DNA of 64,000 nt from Lachnospiraceae bacterium (lineage in GTDB: Bacteria > Bacillota > Clostridia > Lachnospirales > Lachnospiraceae): the NCBI GenBank assembly GCA_017521605.1, contig JAFXCD010000005.1, positions 58,876 through 122,875 on the forward strand, given 5' to 3'. Under the pieces are notes generated by a model. That model saw only the letters and a program-made list of their open reading frames with translations. It searched no databases and was not told the origin of the DNA. The stretch's first letter is position 1. The number at the start of each line of letters is the position of its first letter. This document shows positions 1 through 8,504 of the stretch, piece after piece. Position numbers and translations under genes: made by a program.

Positions 1-1
1 T

Positions 2-103
2 GTGGCAAGAAGTGTGGCAGAGAAGTTGGGCTTTGCATATGCTGAAGAGGAAGAACAGGGCATTGAGCAGTATATGGAGATGGTGAGAAGTGGGGAGATA
101 TAA
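2..103 (+). CDS. C-terminal end of a gene cut by the window, possibly aminoglycoside 6-adenylyltransferase-like
   Basis: An open frame enters from the left edge and ends in TAA just before the next lipoprotein start. The visible 33 residues include VAEKLGFAYAEEEEQ and a basic tail. This resembles the C-terminal end of AadE/ANT(6)-type nucleotidyltransferases, where a 'VAxxLGxxYP' helix is followed by a last helix. The match is from memory of the family pattern and the catalytic part is outside the window, so the name is tentative. Only 2 bases separate it from the downstream start, so the two may be cotranscribed. Confidence 0.4.
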   Translation: MARSVAEKLGFAYAEEEEQGIEQYMEMVRSGEI

Positions 104-105
104 GT

Positions 106-582
106 ATGAGTAAGATTTTCTTATGTATAGTTTTAGGGCTGGTATTGACCGGATGCGGAAATACGGAGTCTAAAGAGAATGATGTGGTGTCAGCAGAATC
201 AAGCCTTGCAGAAGATATTGTGCAAGAAGAGCAGGTAGCAGGACAGGAGGGGGCTTGGAATGACACACTGTACATAGGAGAATATCTTGATGAAAACAAG
301 GAGCCGAATCTGGAAATTGCTAAAGGTGAGGATGGCTACTTCATTGTACAGATTGGTATCTTCCGTTTGGCAAGCTTTGACGATGGTGTGGGGGAACTGA
401 CGGAGGAAGGGCTGTGCTTTACCGCCACAGATATGGCAGGGAATCCTATCAGGGGTATTATTACGGTGGAGAATCAGATGGCTACAGTAATATTTACAGA
501 TTCTACCTGGGAATATATCGAGAGCGGAACGAGCTATGAATATACGAAAAGCACGGATGAGCCAAGGATTTGGGAGTACTAA
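106..582 (+). CDS. Small predicted lipoprotein, unknown function
   Basis: This 158-residue protein begins with a short lipoprotein signal peptide: Met-Ser-Lys, a hydrophobic stretch, then the lipobox LTGC with Cys17 as the predicted lipidated residue. After a low-complexity acidic linker (residues 20-50) it has a mixed beta-rich domain of about 100 residues that I cannot assign to a family. It should sit on the outer face of the membrane. A GGGGAGA ribosome site lies 7-12 bases upstream of the ATG. It is followed by another lipoprotein in the same direction, so the two may form a small exported pair. No catalytic motif is visible. Confidence 0.75.
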   Translation: MSKIFLCIVLGLVLTGCGNTESKENDVVSAESSLAEDIVQEEQVAGQEGAWNDTLYIGEYLDENKEPNLEIAKGEDGYFIVQIGIFRLASFDDGVGELTEEGLCFTATDMAGNPIRGIITVENQMATVIFTDSTWEYIESGTSYEYTKSTDEPRIWEY

Positions 583-636
583 AGTTCGAGAAGGCAGTTA
601 GTGATAATCCTATGAACAATACGAAGGGGAAGATAA

Positions 637-1896
637 ATGAATAGAAGTAGATTGTTAGTATTTATATGTCTGCTGATAATTAGTTTTTCGTTATCGGCAT
701 GTAAGAAAACACCTGATGAGGAACCACCGGAGAAAAAAGAGAAAACCACAGAATATAGTGAGAATATATTATTGTCCTTAAATCAGGGGGCGGCCGGTTG
801 GGGAACCATAATCGATTGTATAGATGCGGAAATCTTTATTTATACGGACAGGTTAGTAAGAGTGATGGTTTACTATCCGGAAGAAACGGAACTGATGAGT
901 TTTGCGCTGACAGAGGAAGAATATGAGAAGGTATTGCAGATTGCTGAACCATCAAAAGTGGCGAAGCTTAAGGTGAAGAATGATAATGATGTATGTGATG
1001 GTGGCTCCTATCATATTGCTCTTTATGATAGAGACGATGAACAAGTGGTGTACAGAGGTGGATATATGCCGGTAGGTAAGAAATTCTGGGAGACTTATGA
1101 TGGTCTAAAGGAAATTCTGGAGCCTTACAAGATATACGAGGAGTTAGAGACGTACCGTACAATGCTTCGGGAACAAGAGGATAATCCTGTGGTTGTTCCT
1201 GATTCTAAGGACGAGGAAGAAGCGGAAATATTCGAACTTTTACGAGGAGAATGGCTTTGTGAAAGTGGAAGTGCTTATATTAGGTTTTATGAGAAGGATA
1301 ATAATTATTTCATGGATTGCTATGGTGACTGGCAGGTTCACGAAAGCGTGGAATGTTTTGTTGAAGCACCTTTATATGAATTGTATTATGGATATTTTGA
1401 TAGATGGAAGGAGGAAGAGGATACACTACCGGAGAACGAAATCAGAGTGGCTTATACCACTAATAAAGGGGAATTATCCTATGGTGGCGAATTTATAGTA
1501 GATAAAAATTCTACATATTTGATTAGTGAATTAATACAGAAAGGGGATAAGGTATATTATTTCTATCCCTATGAAGAGGAGAAGCCTATAGGGGAATACG
1601 TACATATTAATACCATGGCTAAGAGAATTGGAGAACTGGTAGGAGATGAGAATTTACAGTATGAAGCACTTTGGCAAGTGGCAGAGAACCTGGTATCTTC
1701 AAATATGATATATTTTTATCCAGGGCATGGAGAAGTGACGGTTTTGAAAGATGGAACTTACCTAATAGAAACCATAGCCAGTGGCTATAAGGAAATAGAT
1801 GGTACTATAAAGACTGTAGATTATAATTTACATTTTTATATAGATGGAGAAGGGAATCCTACAAAAGAGAATGAGTGGGAGATTAAGGAAGCTTAG
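637..1896 (+). CDS. Predicted lipoprotein of 419 residues, unknown function
   Basis: The N-terminus is a typical lipoprotein signal (two Arg, a hydrophobic core, then LSAC with Cys22). A charged linker rich in Pro, Glu and Lys follows and then a long acidic region with many Tyr and Trp. The last 220 residues contain segments such as ISGxL-free beta stretches and YHINTMAKRIGELVG-like helices, but nothing I can place in a known family. It lies 54 bases after the preceding lipoprotein and 24 bases before the flavin oxidoreductase, in one direction, so cotranscription is likely. Function unknown; an extracytoplasmic location is the only firm inference. Confidence 0.7.
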   Translation: MNRSRLLVFICLLIISFSLSACKKTPDEEPPEKKEKTTEYSENILLSLNQGAAGWGTIIDCIDAEIFIYTDRLVRVMVYYPEETELMSFALTEEEYEKVLQIAEPSKVAKLKVKNDNDVCDGGSYHIALYDRDDEQVVYRGGYMPVGKKFWETYDGLKEILEPYKIYEELETYRTMLREQEDNPVVVPDSKDEEEAEIFELLRGEWLCESGSAYIRFYEKDNNYFMDCYGDWQVHESVECFVEAPLYELYYGYFDRWKEEEDTLPENEIRVAYTTNKGELSYGGEFIVDKNSTYLISELIQKGDKVYYFYPYEEEKPIGEYVHINTMAKRIGELVGDENLQYEALWQVAENLVSSNMIYFYPGHGEVTVLKDGTYLIETIASGYKEIDGTIKTVDYNLHFYIDGEGNPTKENEWEIKEA

Positions 1897-1920
1897 AAGG
1901 AGCGATGGGAGGATTTAAAT

Positions 1921-3021
1921 ATGATAACAGTAAACACACCAATTAAAATCGGAAGCTACACATTAAAGAATCGAATTACCTTTGCACCTACCGTAAAGTT
2001 TGATTTTACGGATGATTCCGGTATGGCAAACGAGAAGCTGATTGAACATTATGTGGAAAGAGCCAAGGGAGGTTGTGGTCTGATTTGTGTAGAAGCTACG
2101 GCAGTTGTACCCGGTGGAAGATTTGGCAAGAATCATATGGGACTGTGGTGCGACGAGCAGATAGAAGGTCACAAGAGGATTACGGAGAGGTGTCATGAAT
2201 ATGGTTGTGTGATGATTATTCAGTTGAACCATACAGGCTATACTTCTAATCCGGAGTGCGGTCCGGCCATTGGTCCGTCTGCTATTGTCAGACAGGGCTT
2301 TCAGGGAGAATATACCACTGTAGAAATGAGTGTGGAGGAAATTCATGCTATGCAGCAGGCCTTTGTGGAGGCTGCAGTTCGTGCAAAGAAGGCGGGATAT
2401 GACGGTGTGCAGTTCCATGGTTGTCATGGCTATCTGATTAATCAGTTTATGTCTCCCAATACTAACTTTAGAACGGATGAGTATGGAGGAAATACAGAAA
2501 ACAGGGCCAGATTCTGTGCGGAAATGATGGAGAAGGTACGTGAGCTTTGTGGCCCTGAGTTCCTGATTTCTATTCGTATCTCCGGCTGTGAAGATACCTT
2601 GGAAGAGGCTGTTGCCATGGCAGAGGAATATGTGAAGGCGGGATGTGAGTATTTGCAGGTATCTTCCGGATTGTCCTCTTTGGATAGTGTGAAGCCATAT
2701 AAGGAGGCAAAAGTGAGCGATATTCAGAGTCTGGGAGTATATTTTAAGGAGCATTTTGATGGTCGTGTGCCGGTTTCCTGCGTGGGTGGATTAACCACAC
2801 GGGAGCAGATAGAGTATTTGGTTGAAAAGGAATACATAGATACTGTGGATGTGGCCAGAGCCATACTGGCAGATCCGGAATTTGCCAATGCAGTACTGGA
2901 ACATAAGGAATATACCAAATGCTTTGGCTGTCAGTCTTGTCAGTATGGACCATTTACACAGCATAAATGTCCTGCTGAGCTGGTGAGATTGAAAGGTAAA
3001 ACAATTACAAAGACTGTGTAA
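1921..3021 (+). CDS. NADH:flavin oxidoreductase, old yellow enzyme family
   Basis: This is a 366-residue TIM-barrel flavoprotein. It opens with the family pattern 'PIKIGSYTLKNRITFAPT' and has the FMN/substrate motif FHGCHGYLINQFMSP near residue 165, followed by YGGNTENRARF. Such enzymes reduce activated C=C bonds or related substrates with NAD(P)H through FMN in the cytoplasm. The C-terminus has Cys334, Cys337, Cys340 and Cys350, which resembles the 4Fe-4S ligand set of 2,4-dienoyl-CoA reductase-type members. The protein ends soon afterwards and lacks the pyridine-nucleotide domain that normally follows in those longer enzymes, so the electron route may need a partner. Substrate unknown. Confidence 0.88.
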   Translation: MITVNTPIKIGSYTLKNRITFAPTVKFDFTDDSGMANEKLIEHYVERAKGGCGLICVEATAVVPGGRFGKNHMGLWCDEQIEGHKRITERCHEYGCVMIIQLNHTGYTSNPECGPAIGPSAIVRQGFQGEYTTVEMSVEEIHAMQQAFVEAAVRAKKAGYDGVQFHGCHGYLINQFMSPNTNFRTDEYGGNTENRARFCAEMMEKVRELCGPEFLISIRISGCEDTLEEAVAMAEEYVKAGCEYLQVSSGLSSLDSVKPYKEAKVSDIQSLGVYFKEHFDGRVPVSCVGGLTTREQIEYLVEKEYIDTVDVARAILADPEFANAVLEHKEYTKCFGCQSCQYGPFTQHKCPAELVRLKGKTITKTV

Positions 3022-3117
3022 AATACAATGGCATATAAAGTGGACAGAGAGGCAACACATATCATCAGACTGGATTTGGGGTCAAGTGACATATGTGACA
3101 GAAAACGACAAAATCTC

Positions 3118-3146
3118 TTGTAAAAAAACATGAAATATGATAGACT
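3118..3146 (+). promoter_or_regulatory. Predicted sigma-A promoter of the Tad locus
   Basis: TTGTAA (-35) and TAGACT (-10) are separated by 17 bases. The predicted start of transcription is about 85 bases before the cpaE-like ATG, leaving an AT-rich leader. It is the only good promoter I see between the flavin oxidoreductase and the Tad block. Confidence 0.4.
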
Positions 3147-3236
3147 GTTTTACGTATAAGTTTATCTTAAAACAAGAAATATTTAATAAAAAATTTACAT
3201 ATTTAAAGTAAATAGATCTATACGGAGGGATGAAGG

Positions 3237-4283
3237 ATGAATATTTCAATTGCAATAGCAGATACAAATAAAAGCTATCGAGAGAGACTGGTAGAAGTAT
3301 TGCAAGAGTATGAAGATTTATCGGTATCTGTTTTTACAAATGCTGAGCGTTTAGAAGAAACATTACAAACTAAAAATTTCGATATTGTTTTTTTTGACCC
3401 GGATATTTGTGATAAAAAGATGACATTCTATAACACAAAAATGAATGTGTGTATGTATAGTGATGAGGCAAGAAATACTAATTTGTATTCTGATTGTGTT
3501 AAAGTTCTCAAGTATCAGAGAATTAGCAAGATTTATAAGGATATTGTAAAGGCATATGCAGATAAAGTGGGTAATTGGGCAGATTTTGACAGATCTCAGA
3601 ATACTCGTTTGGTTTCTGTATATTCTCCTATTGGAGGAAGTGGTAAGACTACAATTTCATTGGCATTAGCCAGTAAGCTGACTTCTTTGGGAAAAAGTGT
3701 GTTACTTCTTAGTATGGAACAGATGGATAGTTCTGCATGTATGAACCCTCATACAGAGGAGGAAGATGGTATCATTGCTCTTTTACAAGCAGTTGTTGAA
3801 AACAGTAATTTTGAATTAAAGCTTAAGGGAGCCACCAAGAAGGGACTTAACGGAATCTTTTATGTTGAAGGATTTGAACGTATTGTAGATTATAATACGG
3901 TTGATAAAGAAGAAATATATCAGGTTGTAGATAAGATAAGAAAGAGCGGAAGCTATGATGTTGTTATCTTCGATATGAATAGCTGCTATGATACCATCTG
4001 TCAGGTTGTTTTTGAGCAGGCAGATAGTATTCTTGTAGTGGAGCGTGCAGGAGAATTGGCTTTGAAGAAGTTGGAAATGTTTGCTCAACAGGCAATTGCA
4101 AAAGAATATATTGCGAAGATGTATAAGATATGCAATTTTGTGGATAACAATACAAAGAAGAGTGAAGCATTAACAGTAGAAAGTATTGGTAATGTACATA
4201 ATTATGGAACACAGGCTTTGAAAGAAGTGATACAGGCTATTATGACAAAAGAAGCTATCAATGTAAATGTATTGACAAAATAA
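3237..4283 (+). CDS. cpaE: CpaE-like pilus-localising ATPase (receiver-like domain plus MinD/ParA fold)
   Basis: A 348-residue protein whose first 115 residues look like a response-regulator receiver fold (SIAIADTNKSYRERL, then IVFFDPDI). A ParA/MinD-type ATPase follows with Walker A GGSGKTT near residue 132 and a Walker B-like VVIFDMN near 240. The signature lysine before GG is replaced by Ile, as is common in CpaE proteins. CpaE/TadZ proteins place the Tad machine at a site on the inner membrane. It is the first gene of the packed Tad block, 36 bases before the ATPase. The ATG at 3237 has GGAGGG seven bases upstream. Confidence 0.85.
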   Translation: MNISIAIADTNKSYRERLVEVLQEYEDLSVSVFTNAERLEETLQTKNFDIVFFDPDICDKKMTFYNTKMNVCMYSDEARNTNLYSDCVKVLKYQRISKIYKDIVKAYADKVGNWADFDRSQNTRLVSVYSPIGGSGKTTISLALASKLTSLGKSVLLLSMEQMDSSACMNPHTEEEDGIIALLQAVVENSNFELKLKGATKKGLNGIFYVEGFERIVDYNTVDKEEIYQVVDKIRKSGSYDVVIFDMNSCYDTICQVVFEQADSILVVERAGELALKKLEMFAQQAIAKEYIAKMYKICNFVDNNTKKSEALTVESIGNVHNYGTQALKEVIQAIMTKEAINVNVLTK

Positions 4284-4319
4284 GGTGGTTAAGAATAATC
4301 GGTATCTGGGAGACAGGAT

Positions 4320-5621
4320 ATGGAAAATAATTTTTTTATGGATGAGGTGGCCATCTTAAAACAGGTGGTACAGGATGCGAGCAGAATCAGAGAGTATACG
4401 GATTCTGAAATCGAGGAGCTGATTGCCCAAAAGATTAAGGAAAGAATAAATTGGGCAAGAGAGAATAACAGTCAATTATATCAATATTACTTAAATATGT
4501 CCTTCAAAGACAAAAATACCTTGAAGTTTACGGTTATGGAGTCTGTTGGCGGCTTGGGTATTTTGGGTAAGATTATTACAGACCCAGACATAACTGAAGT
4601 TATGATAAACGGATATGATACCATCTTTGTGGAGAAGGCCGGTAAGCTTATGCGTTTGCAGGAGCATTTCCAGGATAATGAAGACCTCGTACGTATTGTG
4701 CAGAAGTTTGTTAGTGCAATGGACAGAACCATTGATGCAAGTAATCCTATTGTAGATGCGAGATTAGAGGATGGTTCCCGTGTTAACGTAGTATTCCCGC
4801 CGGTTGCATTAAACGGTCCTACGGTTACCATAAGAAGATTCCCTAAGAATCCCATGACAATTGAGAAATTGTTGGAGTATAAATCCATTACTCCTGAGGT
4901 GGCTGACTTCTTACAAAAGGTGGTTTCATCCAGACACAATGTATTCGTGGCAGGTGGTACGGGTAGTGGTAAGACAACCTTTTTAAATGCATTATCGAAT
5001 TTTATCCAGCCTTGGGAACGTGTTATTACAATAGAGGACTCGGCAGAATTACAGATAAAAAATGTACCCAACCTGGTACGTATGGAAACAAAGAAGGCAA
5101 ACTCTAAAGAAGCTACAGAGATTAGTATTCGAGACTTAATTAAATCATCCTTGCGAATGAGACCGGACCGAATTGTTGTAGGTGAGGTTCGTGGTGAGGA
5201 AGCATTGGATATGTTGCAGGCTATGAATACCGGACATGATGGAAGTCTTTCTACGGGACATGCTAACTCGCCGGAAGGTATGTGCAGTCGTTTGGAAACC
5301 ATGGTTTTGACGGGTAGTGCGGACTTACCTTTGGAAGCGATTCGTAAGCAGATAGCATCTGCGGTGGATTACATTGTTCATTTGTCCCGTTTACGTGATT
5401 TCTCAAGAAAGTGTATGGAAATTACGGAGGTTGTGGACTATAGGGATGGAAAGATTATACTGAATCCCATATATAAGTTTGAAGAAGACAAGGAAGCTAC
5501 CAGCTTGAAGAAGGTAGTGGGAAGTTTGAAGAGAACAGAAAATAAAATACAAAATCAGGATAAATTTTTGCTGGCAGGCATCTATGATTATCTGGAGGAT
5601 GAAGATGGCGGAAAACAATAA
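4320..5621 (+). CDS. cpaF: CpaF/TadA family secretion ATPase
   Basis: This 433-residue protein is the motor ATPase of the Tad pilus. It has an N-terminal helical region, a PAS-like N-domain (EVMINGYDTIFVEKAGK), Walker A GGTGSGKTTF near residue 220, the Asp box, and the His/Walker B stretch IVVGEVRGEEALDMLQAMNTG followed by STGHANS. It should form a cytoplasmic hexamer that drives assembly or retraction through TadB and TadC. The length is normal for the family. The last codons overlap the start region of the downstream tadB gene, a sign of translational coupling. Confidence 0.95.
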   Translation: MENNFFMDEVAILKQVVQDASRIREYTDSEIEELIAQKIKERINWARENNSQLYQYYLNMSFKDKNTLKFTVMESVGGLGILGKIITDPDITEVMINGYDTIFVEKAGKLMRLQEHFQDNEDLVRIVQKFVSAMDRTIDASNPIVDARLEDGSRVNVVFPPVALNGPTVTIRRFPKNPMTIEKLLEYKSITPEVADFLQKVVSSRHNVFVAGGTGSGKTTFLNALSNFIQPWERVITIEDSAELQIKNVPNLVRMETKKANSKEATEISIRDLIKSSLRMRPDRIVVGEVRGEEALDMLQAMNTGHDGSLSTGHANSPEGMCSRLETMVLTGSADLPLEAIRKQIASAVDYIVHLSRLRDFSRKCMEITEVVDYRDGKIILNPIYKFEEDKEATSLKKVVGSLKRTENKIQNQDKFLLAGIYDYLEDEDGGKQ

Positions 5622-6381
5622 TAAAGTACGTATAAAGTATTATGAATGTAATATGACTCCTATGGAGCATTTTGTGGCATATCTGGTGCATGCAATTGCT
5701 ATAGGTATAATTTTCTTTGTGTATTACAGAGCACTTATAGTGTCTGTTATAGGTGGTCTTTTGATTGCAATACCTCAGGAAAAGAATTATGCGAAATCAG
5801 TGACGCGTAAGAGACAAAACAAACTGAGGCTGCAGTTTAATGAATTTTTGGAAATCATCTCTATTTCTATCAGTGGTGGTAGTGGACGATCTATGGAGAA
5901 TGCAGTAAGAGATTCTTTAAGAGAATTGCAGATGATGTTTAATGAGAAGGCGGATATTGTAAGAGAAATCGGTTTGATTGTTTCGGATTATGAACGTGCC
6001 GGCATTCCCATGAAGGATGGTTTCCGTGAATTAGGCCTTCGAAGCGAAATAGATGATATTATTAGTTTTGCAACCATATATGCAACTATTGAAGGAAAAA
6101 CCAGTGATTTTGGTTACATAATTACCCAGACTCATGAGATTATTAAGGATAAAGTGGAAATCACCATGGAAATTGAAACTACAATAGCATCGGCTAAGTC
6201 TGAAGCATATACAATGTTGATATTGCCATTGATATTGGTTACTTTGATGTCTACGATGGGTGGCGGTTTGATGGATTCTCTGTTTACTACATTGACGGGT
6301 AGATTGGCAGCTACGGTGGGTGTGGTTTGTACATTTGCAGCTTATGTAATCGCTACAAGGGCAACGGAAATAGAAGTGTAG
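5605..6381 (+). CDS. tadB: TadB-like inner-membrane platform protein (T2SF domain)
   Basis: About 258 residues with two N-terminal membrane segments (residues 18-55), a cytoplasmic T2SF domain with FNEFLEIISISISGGSG, and a C-terminal pair of membrane helices. TadB and TadC form the platform that couples the CpaF ATPase to pilin extraction. I chose the ATG at 5605 because GGAGG lies six bases upstream; the longer frame from 5584 has no ribosome site. The start lies inside the end of cpaF, so translation is probably coupled. Confidence 0.88.
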   Translation: MAENNNKVRIKYYECNMTPMEHFVAYLVHAIAIGIIFFVYYRALIVSVIGGLLIAIPQEKNYAKSVTRKRQNKLRLQFNEFLEIISISISGGSGRSMENAVRDSLRELQMMFNEKADIVREIGLIVSDYERAGIPMKDGFRELGLRSEIDDIISFATIYATIEGKTSDFGYIITQTHEIIKDKVEITMEIETTIASAKSEAYTMLILPLILVTLMSTMGGGLMDSLFTTLTGRLAATVGVVCTFAAYVIATRATEIEV

Positions 6382-6390
6382 GAGGATGTT

Positions 6391-7482
6391 ATGATAGTAC
6401 TGATATTGGCAGTGATTATGACTTTGTTGGCAGTATTCTTTTGGATAGAAATGGCAAAGGAAAATCGTACAGCTGCAGCGGAATTGGTCATTTCCAAAGC
6501 GTGGAACAATCGATTTTCCCGACAGGATCTTGAGGAGAAGAAAGAGGTTTTTTTGAAAGAAAATGCGAAATACCATACCGTTAATGATAAGAAAGCGGCT
6601 AAAAAGGTTAAGGAATGGGATAAGCAGATTGAAAGCTATAAAAAAGCTGAAGAAGCATATTTGTCAGGTAGAAATTTTTCGCTGGTAGATGGAATTGCGT
6701 TGTTTGGATATCAGTTTTTGGTTGACTTAAAAATTAATGCTGATAATGATATGTTTCGAAAGATGATAGAAAGCTGTGAGCGTTCCGGGTATGTTGAGCT
6801 GGAAAGAGGTCAGGAAACCGGAGGAAGAAAAAACTCCTTTATCTATTCATATTATATTATTGCTTCACTTTTTTCTTATGCATTTGTAGGTTTGGTTCTG
6901 GCAATTTTCCTGGCGTTGCTAACAACAGCTATGGGAAGAGGAATGGCCAATGTATTAATGTTTGCTGCAATAGGATTTGCGGGGATGATGTTAATGGGAT
7001 ACATTCCGTATGATGGTTTGCATTCAAAGGCAAGAAAGAGGCAGGAGGCAATTGACAGGGATTTCCCCAATGTTATTTCTAAGATTGCGTTGTTGGTGAC
7101 TGCGGGTATGAATGTAGTGAAGGCAATGGATGAGGCTGCTAATAGTGATGAAACCACTATGTATTATGAGCTGCAGAAGACAATGAAAGAAATCAACCAA
7201 TCTGTTTCAGTGGAGGCTGCATTGATACGTTTGCAGTGCAGATGTAATAATAAATATTTGGATAAGATGATTACGGTTGTAAGCAAGAGTTATGTGGCCG
7301 GTAATGCTAATTTGGCAGACAATTTGAGGGCAATTAATGCAGAATGTTGGCTGGATAAAAAGCATGCTGCCAGACGTATGGGAGAAGTGGTTCAAAGTAA
7401 ATTGTTTGTACCAACCATGCTGATGTTTGTAGGTATTTTGATAGTAATTATTATTCCTGCCATGTCAGGCTTCAGTTTTTAG
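6391..7482 (+). CDS. tadC: TadC-like inner-membrane platform protein (T2SF domain)
   Basis: A 363-residue membrane protein with an N-terminal helix (residues 1-20), a charged cytoplasmic stretch, two central membrane segments (about 153-210) and a T2SF domain containing FPNVISKIALLVTAGMNVVKAM, ending with a hydrophobic helix. This is the second platform protein of the Tad system. It starts 9 bases after tadB with an AGGAGG site upstream. The next gene is the pilin, the usual order in Gram-positive Tad loci. Confidence 0.88.
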   Translation: MIVLILAVIMTLLAVFFWIEMAKENRTAAAELVISKAWNNRFSRQDLEEKKEVFLKENAKYHTVNDKKAAKKVKEWDKQIESYKKAEEAYLSGRNFSLVDGIALFGYQFLVDLKINADNDMFRKMIESCERSGYVELERGQETGGRKNSFIYSYYIIASLFSYAFVGLVLAIFLALLTTAMGRGMANVLMFAAIGFAGMMLMGYIPYDGLHSKARKRQEAIDRDFPNVISKIALLVTAGMNVVKAMDEAANSDETTMYYELQKTMKEINQSVSVEAALIRLQCRCNNKYLDKMITVVSKSYVAGNANLADNLRAINAECWLDKKHAARRMGEVVQSKLFVPTMLMFVGILIVIIIPAMSGFSF

Positions 7483-7524
7483 GCAGGCGGGTTAATGATA
7501 AAAAGAAAAAAGGAGGATGAAAAA

Positions 7525-7773
7525 ATGAACGCAATTGATTGCTTGATTATCGGTGCAAAGACCAAAATGGTGAATGCAAAGGAAGGTTTCAAAAACTTTT
7601 TGACATCTGAGAAAGGTGTTTCCAATGTTGTTGCAACTATCATTATCTTATTGATTGTTGTTATTATCATTGGTATTTTCTGGGATAAATTGAGTGCGTG
7701 GTTGTCTGATATGATGAACACGATTTTTGATCCTGACAGTGTGCCAAGCGCAAAAGATATGGACGTGGAATAA
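7525..7773 (+). CDS. Flp1-like type IVb pilin
   Basis: An 82-residue protein whose N-terminal 35 residues end in SEKG, followed by VSNVVATIIILLIVVIIIG. This matches a prepilin with cleavage after Gly and a hydrophobic assembly helix, the pattern of the Flp1-like/archaellin-like pilin family of Clostridia. There is no Glu at position +5 of the mature form (Val instead). It is the likely major subunit, since it follows tadC and precedes the minor pseudopilins. I chose the ATG at 7525 because AAGGAGG lies just upstream; an upstream in-frame ATG at 7495 lacks a site. Confidence 0.85.
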   Translation: MNAIDCLIIGAKTKMVNAKEGFKNFLTSEKGVSNVVATIIILLIVVIIIGIFWDKLSAWLSDMMNTIFDPDSVPSAKDMDVE

Positions 7774-7814
7774 TACAGGTAGAAAATAACTACTATGGAA
7801 AAGAGGGACAGAGT

Positions 7815-8492
7815 ATGAGAGGAGAAAACATAAGAAAAGAAAGAGGTTCAGTAGAAGTCGAAGCCACTTTTATTTTGCCAATTGCGATTCTGAGTGCATT
7901 GCTTTTGATATATCTGTCTCTCTTTTTGTTCCAGAGAGCAAATTTGCAGGCATGTTTGGAGACTACATTGGTGTATTATAAGAATACTATAACAGACAGT
8001 TATGTATTTAAGAATAGTGAGCTTCAGTATGTGGTTAGTGAAAACAGCAGTATGGCAAGCGGCAATTCTTATGTGGTAACAGAACCTTTAAATCCATACA
8101 GAGGATGGTTTGGTGAGGATTTTGGAGTGGATTTAAGTAGTGAATCGAATTATAGAGATTATTTTGATTCTGTGGCAGGCAATATGTTGTTTGATGATGA
8201 TTTGCAATTAACATTGAATGTAAATAATTATATGATTTTTAAACAGTTGGAAGTAACTGCTACACAGACGGTAAAGGCACCAATTAATTTTAGTATATTA
8301 GGTGTTGATAATAAGTTTGAAATAAATGCTACAGCACGAGTGAATGTCATAGACCATGAGGATATGATTCGTAATGTGGATTATGCAATAGATATTTTAG
8401 AGGATACGAAGCTGGGAGATATGGCAAAGCAATTTGCCTCAAAGATTGGTGAGTATTATCAAAAGATGAAAGATGCACTTGGTGTGGAATAG
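7815..8492 (+). CDS. TadE-like minor pilin
   Basis: A 225-residue protein with the class III leader pattern KERG, then SVEVEATFILPIAIL. Cleavage after Gly would leave Glu at +5, as in TadE pseudopilins, followed by a long hydrophobic helix. The remaining 170 residues are a mostly beta exported domain. TadE-like proteins are processed by the prepilin peptidase and are thought to prime or cap the pilus. It sits between the major pilin and the DUF5702 protein with short gaps. Confidence 0.82.
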   Translation: MRGENIRKERGSVEVEATFILPIAILSALLLIYLSLFLFQRANLQACLETTLVYYKNTITDSYVFKNSELQYVVSENSSMASGNSYVVTEPLNPYRGWFGEDFGVDLSSESNYRDYFDSVAGNMLFDDDLQLTLNVNNYMIFKQLEVTATQTVKAPINFSILGVDNKFEINATARVNVIDHEDMIRNVDYAIDILEDTKLGDMAKQFASKIGEYYQKMKDALGVE

Positions 8493-8504
8493 GATGATGT
8501 TGAT

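Noticed and set aside
1963-2754. 263-codon minus-strand frame
   Set aside because: It is the antisense shadow of the flavin oxidoreductase. The protein has no domain pattern and is rich in His, Leu and Ser as expected for a shadow.
4487-5302. 271-codon minus-strand frame
   Set aside because: Antisense shadow of the highly conserved cpaF gene, with no ribosome site or motif.
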